Assembly: GCA_937950385.1 (NCBI GenBank)
Contig: CALFEA010000284.1
Location: 1-14,595, forward strand
Reading direction: 5' to 3'
DNA from: an uncultured Altererythrobacter sp.
GTDB taxonomy: Bacteria > Pseudomonadota > Alphaproteobacteria > Sphingomonadales > Sphingomonadaceae
Length of the DNA: 14,595 nucleotides
Below are positions 1 to 7,350 of the stretch, one piece after another. Both the position numbers and the translations under genes were made by a program. Within the stretch, counting starts at the first letter, position 1. Each line of letters starts with the position of its first letter. The notes under the pieces were generated by a model. It was not told where the DNA came from, ran no database searches, and worked only from the letters and a program-made list of their open reading frames with translations.

Positions 1-516
1 AGAGGGTCACTGACCGTCGCGGGCCCCGGCCATCAAGGCGGGATTGCCGAACTTCTGGCGATGTCAGTGCCGGGTGAAGAAGTGATCGCGGTTGATCAGC
101 AGGACGCATGCGAAATGGTTCCATTTTTGCGCCCCGAACGGGTGGCCCATGCCGTCTTTGAAGCGAATGTCACGGATATTGATGTCGCACAGCTTCAGGA
201 TACCGAGGCAGGTGCTGAAATCATGCATATGGCCGAAAACGGTTTTTGCGCTGATGGCGATCAGGAAAAATGGCTGCTGGAAGGCACCAGCGATCTGACC
301 GGCAAATTGCCTGTAAACACCGATGGCGGATGCCTGGCTTGCGGTGAACCCATCGGCGCATCGGGGCTGCGGCAAGTGTACGAAAATGTCGAACAATTGC
401 GCGGGCGCGGCGGGGAACGCCAAGTTCCGGGCAAGGACGGCAATGGACCAAAAACCGCATATAGCCATGTTTACGGCGCGCCGGGATTGTCCGCTGTCGC
501 CATTCTTGAGCGCTAA
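1..516 (+). CDS. Thiolase-superfamily protein (SCP2/lipid-transfer-like), C-terminal part
   Basis: The reading frame is open from base 1, so the N-terminal part lies outside the window; 171 residues and the stop are visible. The C-terminal half of a non-classical thiolase is recognisable: a GFC segment at visible residues 81-83, the NTDGG-x-LACGEPIGASG block at 106-122, the QLRG segment at 132-135, and a final HVYGAPGLSAV stretch at 156-166. Classical thiolases use a His in a GHP motif and a Cys near the C terminus. Here the first is GEP (Glu116) and no Cys is present in the last block. Known relatives of this type act on CoA thioesters, either as thiolases or as retro-aldolases such as Ltp2 in steroid side-chain breakdown. 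The gene starts a plus-strand run with an SDR only 15 bases downstream. Family membership is well supported; reaction and substrate are not. Confidence 0.88.
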   Translation, partial: RGSLTVAGPGHQGGIAELLAMSVPGEEVIAVDQQDACEMVPFLRPERVAHAVFEANVTDIDVAQLQDTEAGAEIMHMAENGFCADGDQEKWLLEGTSDLTGKLPVNTDGGCLACGEPIGASGLRQVYENVEQLRGRGGERQVPGKDGNGPKTAYSHVYGAPGLSAVAILER

Positions 517-531
517 AAGGAACCACGAATT

Positions 532-1317
532 ATGGCCACGAATTCAAAAGGGCGCATGACAGGAAAAGTAGCGCTGGTAACAGGCGGCGCAGAGGGCATT
601 GGCTCCACGGTTGCGCGGATGTTCGTGGCAGAAGGTGGGCAAGCTTTGCTGTGCGATGTGCAGATCGACAAGGCGCGCGCTTTGGCGGAGGAACTGGGCG
701 ATAATGCGGCTGCGTTCGAGCTTGATGTGCGTGATCTGGATCAGTGGCATGCTGCGGTGAAAGAAGCACAAACACAATTCGGCAAGCTCACCACATTGTT
801 CAATATTGCAGGCATTTCAGAGCCCGGCAATGTGGTGGATGTTGACCTCGACAGCTGGCAGCGCACCATTGACATCAATCTGGTCGGCCCCTTTCACGGC
901 TGCCGCGCGGCTATCCCAGCGATTGAAGCCTCGGGCGAGGCGGGCTCTATCGTCAATATTGGTTCGATGATCGCCATTCGCGCCGCAGCCTTTGTGGCGG
1001 CCTACTCCGCGTCGAAAGCAGGCCTCCAAGGTTTGACCCGCAGCATCGCGCTGGACTGCGCAGAACGCGGCGTTCCAATCCGTGCAAACATGGTGCACCC
1101 AGGCGCAATCCGCACGCCCATGTATGATCGCTACAAATTCTCAGGCGCGGATGAGCCGGAAAATATTGAGCGCGATTTCGCCGCCACCCACCCAATGAAC
1201 CGCATTGGCGAACCTGAAGAAGTGGCCAAAGCCTGCCTCTTCCTCGCCAGCGATGACGCCAGCTTTACCACCGGCTGCGACTTTACCGTCGATGGCGGCG
1301 GATCAATCAGGAGCTAA
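532..1317 (+). CDS. Short-chain dehydrogenase/reductase (classical SDR)
   Basis: This 261-residue protein should be a cytosolic NAD(P)-dependent oxidoreductase acting on an alcohol or ketone. It carries the cofactor motif TGGAEGIG at residues 17-24, a variant NIAG in place of NNAG, and the catalytic set Ser145, Tyr158 and Lys162 in YSASK. The acidic Asp42 after the second strand suggests NAD rather than NADP. The length is normal for classical SDRs and the C terminus has the usual TVDGG ending. The ATG at 532 is preceded by AAAAGG about 11 bases upstream; an inner Met at residue 9 is an alternative start. It lies between the thiolase-like gene and the ThuA-like gene in a run that probably shares a transcript. 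In a CoA-thioester pathway it could be a 3-hydroxyacyl-CoA dehydrogenase, but that is inferred from context only. Confidence 0.93.
   Translation: MATNSKGRMTGKVALVTGGAEGIGSTVARMFVAEGGQALLCDVQIDKARALAEELGDNAAAFELDVRDLDQWHAAVKEAQTQFGKLTTLFNIAGISEPGNVVDVDLDSWQRTIDINLVGPFHGCRAAIPAIEASGEAGSIVNIGSMIAIRAAAFVAAYSASKAGLQGLTRSIALDCAERGVPIRANMVHPGAIRTPMYDRYKFSGADEPENIERDFAATHPMNRIGEPEEVAKACLFLASDDASFTTGCDFTVDGGGSIRS
1309..1313 (+). promoter_or_regulatory. Ribosome binding site deciding the ThuA-like start
   Basis: AGGAG lies inside the last codons of the upstream SDR, 8 bases before the ATG at 1322. It supports that start over an in-frame ATG at 1205, which would place about 40 residues inside the SDR gene. 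Confidence 0.7.
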
Positions 1318-1321
1318 TCAA

Positions 1322-2089
1322 ATGAGCGCACAACCAGCCACTCGGATCGATGCGCATTTTGTCGCAGCGGGCAAATATCACGATATTGATTATGCGCGCC
1401 TTGAAGTGCTCAAGCTGCTGATGGAGCACCCGCATATTCGCACCACAGTAGCGGCGGATTATTCAGGGTTGGAGCGGCTCGATAGCTGCCGTTTCCTCGT
1501 AACCTACACGTGCGATTTGATGCCCACCCCAGAGCAAACGAAGCAACTCAAAACGTTCTTAGAAAATGGCGGCAAATGGCTGGCGCTGCACGGGACGAAT
1601 TCGATCCTTGTTTTCACCGAGGAAGGCCTTGTCGACACGCCAAATGACCGGCCCGACATGATGGAAATGCTCGGCACGCAATTCAAAGCCCACCCGCCAA
1701 TCGGCGAATTTCCGGTCGAAGTCGTCAACAAGACCCATGAGCTTACCAAAGGCATCGAGGATTTCGATATCGTCGATGAGCTGTATCTGGCGGATGTCAC
1801 CGCGCCGATTGATACGCTGATGCAGACCACATTTGAAGGCGAGGCGACCGGCTTTGTGAAGGACAAATGGGACAAAACCACCGTGCCCATTCTTTACACC
1901 CGTGACATTGGCAAAGGGCGCATCGTCTATAATGCGCTGGGCCATTGCCGCGGCCATTATGATCTGCCCGGAATGCAGGATTTTTATCCGCATAAGGAAA
2001 TGTGCGCGTGGAGTTATGATGTCTATTACGACATGCTGAGACGGTCGATTAATTGGGCCATGAGAGATAATATGCGAGACGGAGAATAA
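1322..2089 (+). CDS. ThuA-like domain protein
   Basis: This 255-residue protein has the glutamine-amidotransferase-like fold of the ThuA family (trehalose utilisation; function poorly defined). Recognisable parts are the early strand LVTYTCDLM (residues 59-67), a GGKWLALHG turn (83-91), a DELY segment (152-155) and the C-terminal GKGRIVYNALGHCRGHYD stretch (198-214). It has no signal peptide or membrane segment, so it is probably cytosolic. The start at 1322 is chosen because AGGAG lies 8 bases before it and only 4 bases separate it from the previous stop. The next gene begins 4 bases after its stop, so co-translation with the acyl-CoA dehydrogenase is likely. ThuA proteins are better known beside sugar genes; here the neighbours are CoA-thioester enzymes, so a sugar role is doubtful. 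The family call is firm; the activity is unknown. Confidence 0.85.
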   Translation: MSAQPATRIDAHFVAAGKYHDIDYARLEVLKLLMEHPHIRTTVAADYSGLERLDSCRFLVTYTCDLMPTPEQTKQLKTFLENGGKWLALHGTNSILVFTEEGLVDTPNDRPDMMEMLGTQFKAHPPIGEFPVEVVNKTHELTKGIEDFDIVDELYLADVTAPIDTLMQTTFEGEATGFVKDKWDKTTVPILYTRDIGKGRIVYNALGHCRGHYDLPGMQDFYPHKEMCAWSYDVYYDMLRRSINWAMRDNMRDGE

Positions 2090-2093
2090 GACG

Positions 2094-3302
2094 ATGGATA
2101 TGGACTTCTCCCCTCAGGACATCGCCTTTCGCGAGGAAGTGCGCAGCTTTCTAGCCGACAAATTGCCCGAGCATTTGCGGGCCGGTTCGCGCCAGACACC
2201 TGGCGTTTTTGTCGAACCAGACATTGGCATGGAATGGCACCGCATTCTGAATGAACAGGGCTGGGTTGCGCCCCATTGGCCCGAAGAAGATGGCGGCACA
2301 GGCTGGAGCCCGACGCAGAAGTTTATTTTCGAAAAAGAATGCGCATTGGCAGGTGCACCCGGGATCTCGATCCTCGGATTGCGATTGGTGGGGCCTGTTA
2401 TTTGTGCGTTTGGCACGCCGGAGCAAAAGGCACGGTTCCTGCCCAAAATCCTCTCAGGCGAAAATTACTGGTGCCAAGGCTATTCAGAGCCGGGCAGCGG
2501 ATCAGACCTTGCCTCGCTCAAGACATCTGCACGCGTGGAGGACGGCCAATATATCGTCAATGGGTCCAAAATCTGGACGACGCATGCGCACCATGCCGAT
2601 TGGATTTTTGCCCTGGTGAGAACCAATACCGAAGTCAAAAAACAAGCCGGTATCACCTTCCTGCTGCTGCCAATGGATCAGCCTGGCATCGAAGTGACAC
2701 CGATCATGTCAATGTCGGGCGATCACGAGGTCAATCAAGTGTTCTTCACCGATGCGCAAACGCCGGTAGAAAACCGCATTGGCGAAGAGGGGCAAGGCTG
2801 GACGATTGCGAAATTCCTGCTGGAAAATGAGCGCGGCGGATCATGCTTTGCCCCGCGCCTGCTGCAAAATATCGCAACTCTGTCGGCTTTGGCAGAGGCA
2901 CAGCCATCCGGCGTCAATGGCGCGATGGCGCATGACACACGGTTTCGTGACCGCCTGTCGCGCGTGAAGCTGGATGCCGAAGCTTTAGAAGTGACCGAAT
3001 TGCGCATTTTGGCTGATCTGGCCAAGGGCCGTCAGCCCGGGCCGCAAACATCCCTTGTCAAAATGCTGAGCTCCAACATTTCCCAGCAAGTCGACACATT
3101 GCGGTTGGAATTGCTGGGCCATGATGCGTTGCAATTGCCTTTGGACCGGCCGCTTTATGGCAATGAGGCGCCTGAACCCATCGGCAGCGAAATCGCGCAA
3201 GTGGCGATGGGCAATTACCTCAATAACCGCGCCTCAACCATATTTGGGGGTTCGGACGAGGTGCAAAAGAACATCATCGCAAAGACAGTTCTCGGGCTAT
3301 GA
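2094..3302 (+). CDS. Acyl-CoA dehydrogenase family protein
   Basis: This 402-residue FAD enzyme should introduce a 2,3 double bond into an acyl-CoA. Visible elements are the N-terminal helical part (MDFSPQD... EEVRSFL), the flavin/substrate motif QGYSEPGSGSD at 128-138, GSKIWTT at 157-163, and the C-terminal FGGSDEVQKNIIAKTVLGL at 384-402. The length is typical. At the place where medium-chain enzymes carry the catalytic Glu (IYEGT), this protein has IFGGS (Gly385). The base must therefore lie elsewhere; Glu244 or Glu246 in LLENERGG is a possibility by analogy with isovaleryl-CoA dehydrogenase. The type resembles the FadE proteins of actinobacterial and sphingomonad degradation clusters. GGAG lies about 10 bases before the ATG. 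It sits tightly behind the ThuA-like gene and 30 bases before the reductase. Confidence 0.94.
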   Translation: MDMDFSPQDIAFREEVRSFLADKLPEHLRAGSRQTPGVFVEPDIGMEWHRILNEQGWVAPHWPEEDGGTGWSPTQKFIFEKECALAGAPGISILGLRLVGPVICAFGTPEQKARFLPKILSGENYWCQGYSEPGSGSDLASLKTSARVEDGQYIVNGSKIWTTHAHHADWIFALVRTNTEVKKQAGITFLLLPMDQPGIEVTPIMSMSGDHEVNQVFFTDAQTPVENRIGEEGQGWTIAKFLLENERGGSCFAPRLLQNIATLSALAEAQPSGVNGAMAHDTRFRDRLSRVKLDAEALEVTELRILADLAKGRQPGPQTSLVKMLSSNISQQVDTLRLELLGHDALQLPLDRPLYGNEAPEPIGSEIAQVAMGNYLNNRASTIFGGSDEVQKNIIAKTVLGL

Positions 3303-3332
3303 TGCCCAGCGCGCTTTAAAGGACGAAATTAC

Positions 3333-4229
3333 ATGGACGTATCAAAGCTCATGTTCCGCGAGGGACTGATGAAAGACGAGCGCATTCTGGTAACCGGTGG
3401 CGGCACAGGATTGGGCCGCGAAATGGCAGAGGGTTTCCTCAAGCTAGGCGCGACCGTCTATATTTGTGGGCGCCGCCAGAACAAGCTGGATGAAACTGCG
3501 GCTGAATTGATGGGTTCTCACGGCGGCAAAGTTGTCGCGCATTCTTGCGACATTCGCGATGCCGATGCGATCCACGCGATGGTTGACGCCATTTGGGCCG
3601 ACGGCGGCGCGCTGACAGGTGTGGTGAACAATGCGGCGGGCAATTTCATCAGCCGCACTGAAGACCTGTCTGTAAACGGCTTTAATGCGATCGCCGATAT
3701 TGTGATGCGCGGCACGTTTTACGTCACCCTCGACATTGGCAAGCGCCTGATTGCGGAGAAGAAAACCGCCAGCTTCCTCTCGATCCTGACCACTTGGGTG
3801 TGGTCAGGCAGCGCCTTTGTTGTGCCGTCGGCTATGTCGAAAACAGCAATCAATGCGATGACCCAAAGCCTAGCAACCGAATGGGGGCGTTACGGATTGC
3901 GCTTTAACGCCATTGCACCGGGCCTGTTCCCCACTGACGGGATGAGCGCGCGGCTTTCCCCGGGAGGCAGCGGCGACAATACCAAGAATGACATGAACCC
4001 GATGGGCCGCGCAGGCGAAATGCACGAACTTGCCAATCTCGCTGTATTCCTGCTGGGCCAAGGCGCGGAATATGTGAACGGTCAAACAATTGCGATTGAT
4101 GGCGCAGGCTATCAAGCCAATGGCGGCACATTCTATCCCGTGTTGCAGGGCCTCGGCGATGCAGAATGGGATATGATGCGCCAGATGATCAAAGGCACCA
4201 ACAATAAGGATAAGGCTGAGCGTTCTTAA
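3333..4229 (+). CDS. 2,4-dienoyl-CoA reductase-like SDR
   Basis: This 298-residue SDR resembles mitochondrial 2,4-dienoyl-CoA reductase (DECR1) along its whole length, including the C-terminal extension ending near EWDMMRQMIKGT. Motifs are TGGGTGLG at 21-28, Arg47-Arg48 (favouring NADPH) and NNAAGNF at 99-105. The usual SDR Tyr-x3-Lys is replaced by Ser166 and Lys170 (PSAMSK), as known in DECR1. DECR1 also uses a Tyr eleven residues before that Ser; here the position holds Trp155. The expected role is NADPH-dependent reduction of an unsaturated acyl-CoA, next to the acyl-CoA dehydrogenase. The start at 3333 has AAAGGA about 10 bases upstream; Met7 and Met13 are possible later starts. It is the last gene of the plus-strand run. 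Confidence 0.9.
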   Translation: MDVSKLMFREGLMKDERILVTGGGTGLGREMAEGFLKLGATVYICGRRQNKLDETAAELMGSHGGKVVAHSCDIRDADAIHAMVDAIWADGGALTGVVNNAAGNFISRTEDLSVNGFNAIADIVMRGTFYVTLDIGKRLIAEKKTASFLSILTTWVWSGSAFVVPSAMSKTAINAMTQSLATEWGRYGLRFNAIAPGLFPTDGMSARLSPGGSGDNTKNDMNPMGRAGEMHELANLAVFLLGQGAEYVNGQTIAIDGAGYQANGGTFYPVLQGLGDAEWDMMRQMIKGTNNKDKAERS

Positions 4230-4231
4230 AT

Positions 4232-4259
4232 GGGCTTAGGCGTCACAATGCCTAAACCC
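4232..4259. terminator. Possible hairpin between convergent genes
   Basis: GGGCTTAGGC (4232-4241) and GCCTAAACCC (4250-4259) form a 10-base stem with one mismatch around an 8-base loop. It sits at the junction of the reductase gene and the convergent secreted-protein gene and covers the stop codon of the latter. Neither side has a good run of T, so termination by the intrinsic route is uncertain. Confidence 0.4.
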
Positions 4260-4647
4260 GCGAGCAGATCACCAATACGCGCATTATCGATGGATCGGCG
4301 CTGAAAACCGGCGTAGCATGCCCATTAGGGAGGTCTCTGAGAATCTCTTGAACTGGGTTCGGCAATTGCGAAGATGTAACAAAACGGTTTCGCGCGGTTT
4401 GAGCATCGAGCTCTCCCGCCAACTTCTTGGCTTCGTAACAAGAACGAATGGCCTGCGTTTTTGTTTTGAATTCCTCGACAGAGATATTCTCACTTTGAAC
4501 CGTCAATTGCATCAAATTGTATCGCGGCACAGGAGAAGTACGGACGCCTGAACCAGGATTATGCTGCTGAGCTGCAAGCGCTGCTGGCAGGATCGTGGTA
4601 GCAGCAATAGCGCCAAGACCGATCATTTTCCGAACTATCTGTTTCAT
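4252..4647 (-). CDS. Small secreted protein resembling part of a SurA-type protein
   Basis: The 131-residue product begins with a clear signal peptide: KQIVRK, a hydrophobic stretch GLGAIAATTILPAALA, and a likely cleavage site after ALA near residue 25. The mature part of about 105 residues has two cysteines (one in RSCYEAK, one in VICSRV) that could form a disulfide in the periplasm. The stretch from LPNPVQEILRDL to VLVICSRV reminds me of the C-terminal part of sphingomonad SurA/parvulin domains, which often end in a VLMVC-R pattern; this is recall, not an alignment. A complete PPIase fold would not fit. Start: ATG with AGGGG about 9 bases upstream. It follows the acyl-CoA synthetase gene by 67 bases on the same strand, but co-function is not evident. 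Firm as a gene, weak in function. Confidence 0.7.
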   Translation of the reverse strand: MKQIVRKMIGLGAIAATTILPAALAAQQHNPGSGVRTSPVPRYNLMQLTVQSENISVEEFKTKTQAIRSCYEAKKLAGELDAQTARNRFVTSSQLPNPVQEILRDLPNGHATPVFSADPSIMRVLVICSRV

Positions 4648-4714
4648 AAGATCATACCCCTATTTAAACGCTGTCACACTCTGCCCAGCAGTGATGAACT
4701 CGCTATGAAGGCCT

Positions 4715-6361
4715 TTAACTCACATGCTCATCCGCCAGTTTTTGCGCGCCCTTATAATCCGGCTTGCCATTATTGAGGCGCAGCGAGCTTTGCGTAAACA
4801 CATAGAGCCGCGGGATTTTGTATCCAGCAAGACTATCTCGCGCGCTCTTGTCCAGCGCCGCTTCAAGGCCATCGCCAGCGCCGGCTTCTGGCTGCACCAC
4901 TGCTACAATTTTGCGGCCAAAGCGGGGGTCGGGCAGGCTAACGATGCGAACATCGGTAACGCCGGAATGCTCTTGCAAAACCGCTTCAACCTCTTCGGGA
5001 AAGACCTTCTCGCCGCCAGTGTTGATGCACATATTGTCGCGCCCGATGAAATCGAGCGTGCCGTCAGCTGCCCAGCGTGCCCGGTCACCCGTCATCAAAT
5101 AACGCTGGCCATCAATCACAGGGAAAGTTGCGGCATTCTTTTCATCCTCGCCCAGATAACCCAGCGGCAAAGCGCCAGAGCGCGCGACGATACCAATGCC
5201 ATCTTCGCCCGGTTTTACTTCGGTCAGATCAGCATCAAACAATTTGGTAGAACGCCCCGGTAAGGCCGAGAATTTGCCGCCGCCTGATGATCCCGCCGCT
5301 GTGGTGATAACGATTGCCGTGCCGCTGCTTTCGCTGGAACCCAGCGCGTCGATAATCACTAGGCCCGCATTTTGCGCGATCAAGCGCTGCTTCACTGGCT
5401 CGCTGAACATTGCGCCTGAACTGGTGACGGTGCGCAAAGACACAATCGCCCCGTCATCTGCCTTCTCTAGCGCATCGGCCAAAGGCAAGGCGAACGCATC
5501 GCCAACAATGAACCAACCCTTTGCGCCCAGACGTTTGGTCTCTGATATTGTCAGCTCAGCATTGAACTTATCCGATGGCAGCATCGCCAAGCTTCCGCCC
5601 TTGAGCAAATGGATCATCGCGGTGAACTGCCCCGCCCCATGCATCAGCGGGCTGAGCAAAAGCATGGGCGATGTGGAAGCGGGATGATCAGGGGTGATCT
5701 TGGCCGCCTCTGCCACTTGCTCCTCCAGCGAGCTGGCCACAAAGGGCGGTGTTCCCGGCGCGCGTTGCCACACCGATACGCTGAACGCTTGCCATGCAGA
5801 GGCGAACGGCCACATCACAGCCTTGGGCATGCCAGTTGTGCCGCCGGTTGCCGTGTAGAACAGCGCCTCTGGATCAGAATGAATGGCGAAATCAGCCGGC
5901 AGCGCAGTGCTTTGCAAAACCGCCCAATCGGCTGAACCCACATCAATGGTGAGCGCGCCTGCAGGCATAGCCATTTGCGCAGCACCGGCAAAATCGCTCT
6001 CTACAAACAGCGCCTTCAAACCAAAACGCGTGAAAATGTCGGCCAACTCGCGGTCTTTATAATGGTAATTCACATTGACCGGCGTAACGCCCGCTTTCAC
6101 ACAGCCGAAATAAGCGAGGATGTAATCTGGTGTATTGCGAAGCATCTGACCCGCAACATCGCCCGGCTTTAGGCCCCTAGCCTTCAAACCAGCAGCGATC
6201 TGGTCAGTGGCCGCGTCCAATTCGCTCCAGCTGACTATGCGTTCCCCATGGATGAGAGCGGGACGGCCGAGCTCAATTTTCGCCGCCAAAGCCTTGAGAG
6301 CAAAACCGAAATTCTCGCCGGACCAGATTTTATCCTGCGCATTTTTATCGATCGAGGTCAT
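4715..6361 (-). CDS. Acyl-CoA synthetase (AMP-forming, FadD-like)
   Basis: This 548-residue ANL-superfamily enzyme should activate a carboxylic acid to its CoA thioester with ATP, through an acyl-adenylate. Motifs in order are the phosphate-binding loop TATGGTTGMPKAV at 170-182, GSSESSG at 341-347, YLMTGD with Asp426, the hinge region GRDNMCINTGGEKVFPEEVE at 440-459, and the C-terminal catalytic Lys533 in NNGKPDYKG. Length and motif order are typical of FadD-type bacterial enzymes. No signal peptide is present, so it is cytosolic. GGAA lies about 5 bases before the ATG. It is divergent from the LuxR-type regulator with 139 bases between them, which suggests local control. The substrate is unknown; the neighbouring beta-oxidation-like genes suggest it feeds them. 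Confidence 0.95.
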   Translation of the reverse strand: MTSIDKNAQDKIWSGENFGFALKALAAKIELGRPALIHGERIVSWSELDAATDQIAAGLKARGLKPGDVAGQMLRNTPDYILAYFGCVKAGVTPVNVNYHYKDRELADIFTRFGLKALFVESDFAGAAQMAMPAGALTIDVGSADWAVLQSTALPADFAIHSDPEALFYTATGGTTGMPKAVMWPFASAWQAFSVSVWQRAPGTPPFVASSLEEQVAEAAKITPDHPASTSPMLLLSPLMHGAGQFTAMIHLLKGGSLAMLPSDKFNAELTISETKRLGAKGWFIVGDAFALPLADALEKADDGAIVSLRTVTSSGAMFSEPVKQRLIAQNAGLVIIDALGSSESSGTAIVITTAAGSSGGGKFSALPGRSTKLFDADLTEVKPGEDGIGIVARSGALPLGYLGEDEKNAATFPVIDGQRYLMTGDRARWAADGTLDFIGRDNMCINTGGEKVFPEEVEAVLQEHSGVTDVRIVSLPDPRFGRKIVAVVQPEAGAGDGLEAALDKSARDSLAGYKIPRLYVFTQSSLRLNNGKPDYKGAQKLADEHVS

Positions 6362-6440
6362 AAAGTTCCAATTTGAAAGAGAGATGCATCGTTATAATTT
6401 GCATTCTGGCGGCTGACGCCTAACATTTTAGGAGGCAAAC

Positions 6441-6454
6441 ACGTAGGTTTACGT
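6441..6454. promoter_or_regulatory. Inverted repeat in the synthetase-regulator intergenic region
   Basis: ACGTA-GGTT-TACGT is a perfect 5+5 inverted repeat in the 139-base gap (6362-6500) between the divergent acyl-CoA synthetase and LuxR-type genes. A weak sigma-70-like pair for the regulator, TTTACG at 6448-6453 and CATAAG at 6472-6477 with 18 bases between, overlaps it. The octamer CAAACGAA follows at 6463-6470. An operator for the neighbouring regulator is a reasonable guess, not shown. Confidence 0.35.
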
Positions 6455-6500
6455 TACGGTAGCAAACGAATCATAAGAATAGCAGGAGAGGAAACTGCAC

Positions 6501-7310
6501 ATGGCGGGAAATGTTGTCGAATTGCGCACGCCGCAAGGGCTTGAGAATATGGATCATCTTTTGGAAGAGGTGACGATACGTTGCCCGGAAGATATTCACG
6601 ACGCCGCCATGACAATGGCCCGCATCGCCAAAGAGCGCGGCATGCGGATCGCTCTATGCGATGATATTTCTTCCAAAGAGCCGATGATTGATGCCGACGG
6701 CGCTGTCCTCAACGCCGATGTGTTTGGCTGGCTCGATGATGGCGCGCGCTGGTGGGAAGATCACCGTCTTGCGCTGCACTCGCCTCTGCCGCGCGCCTGC
6801 CGCTATGAAAGCGAACCGTTTTGGGTGAATGCGGAGGGTTTCAATACGCGCTGGCGCAATTCCTATCTTGAGGAAATTGACCTCAATGACTTTGAAAAGC
6901 GCTCGCTATGTAAAGCAGCGATAGTCATTCCGGTGCATCTGCCTTTCGGTCAAATTTCCGCCAATAGCTTCATCCCGCTCGAGAATGACAAGCAAGATTT
7001 GAGCGCAGAATTTGCTGAATATGGCGCGTTCTTCGCGCAGCTGACGCGGCGCTTTATTGGCGGCTATGTCCAAGCAATCCGCACCAAACGGCGCATTCCA
7101 TCAGATTGCGTCTTGTCGAAACGCGAAGTGGAATGCCTGCGCTGGGCCGCAATTGGCAAGACGGATAAAGAGATCAGCATGATCCTTGAGCGCTCACATG
7201 CCACCATCCGCTATCACGTGCACCGCGCCGGTGAAAAGCTCGACAGTGTGAACCGCGCGCAAACGATCTTCAAAGCGGGGCAATTGGGGTATCTCGGCGC
7301 GAATAGTTGA
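6501..7310 (+). CDS. LuxR-family transcriptional regulator
   Basis: This 269-residue protein ends in a LuxR-type helix-turn-helix (about residues 203-265): LSKREVECLRWAAIGKTDKE followed by ATIRYHVHRAGEKL and NRAQTIFKAGQLGYL. The N-terminal 190 residues look like an autoinducer-binding-like sensory domain. The aromatic core region (WWEDHRLALHSP) does not show the classical Asp-Pro pair expected for homoserine lactone binding, so another ligand is possible. No luxI-like gene is in the window. The start at 6501 has AGGAGAGGA 8-16 bases upstream. It is divergent from the acyl-CoA synthetase and one gene away from the Rieske gene, so it probably controls this cluster in response to a pathway compound. 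Similar regulators are common beside sphingomonad catabolic genes (from memory). Confidence 0.9.
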   Translation: MAGNVVELRTPQGLENMDHLLEEVTIRCPEDIHDAAMTMARIAKERGMRIALCDDISSKEPMIDADGAVLNADVFGWLDDGARWWEDHRLALHSPLPRACRYESEPFWVNAEGFNTRWRNSYLEEIDLNDFEKRSLCKAAIVIPVHLPFGQISANSFIPLENDKQDLSAEFAEYGAFFAQLTRRFIGGYVQAIRTKRRIPSDCVLSKREVECLRWAAIGKTDKEISMILERSHATIRYHVHRAGEKLDSVNRAQTIFKAGQLGYLGANS

Positions 7311-7315
7311 TTGGG

Positions 7316-7350
7316 ATTGGAGGGGGCCCTCAGCGGCCTCCTAGCCCAAT
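7316..7350. terminator. Hairpin between convergent LuxR-type and VOC genes
   Basis: AGGGGGCC (7321-7328) pairs with GGCCTCCT (7335-7342), one pair being G-T, around a 6-base loop. An outer ATTGG (7316-7320) can pair with CCAAT (7346-7350) across a small bulge. It fills the 30-base gap between the convergent genes and runs into the VOC stop codon. No T run follows on either strand, so it may serve both genes as a bidirectional, factor-assisted terminator. Confidence 0.5.

Noticed and set aside
1205..1321. Longer N-terminus for the ThuA-like gene
   Set aside because: The extra residues are an out-of-frame reading of the SDR gene; AGGAG and position favour the ATG at 1322.
4705..4714. AAGGCCTT palindrome after the acyl-CoA synthetase stop
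   Set aside because: It is only 8 bases, with no loop or T run, and is a chance-level palindrome.
4648..4714. Promoter for the small secreted protein (GTGACA and TATGAT on the minus strand)
   Set aside because: The supposed -10 box would put the transcription start at the start codon, and the spacing is 15; not convincing.
4724..5263. 179-residue plus-strand open frame opposite the acyl-CoA synthetase
   Set aside because: The minus strand holds the conserved hinge and catalytic lysine of the synthetase here; the plus frame has no motif.
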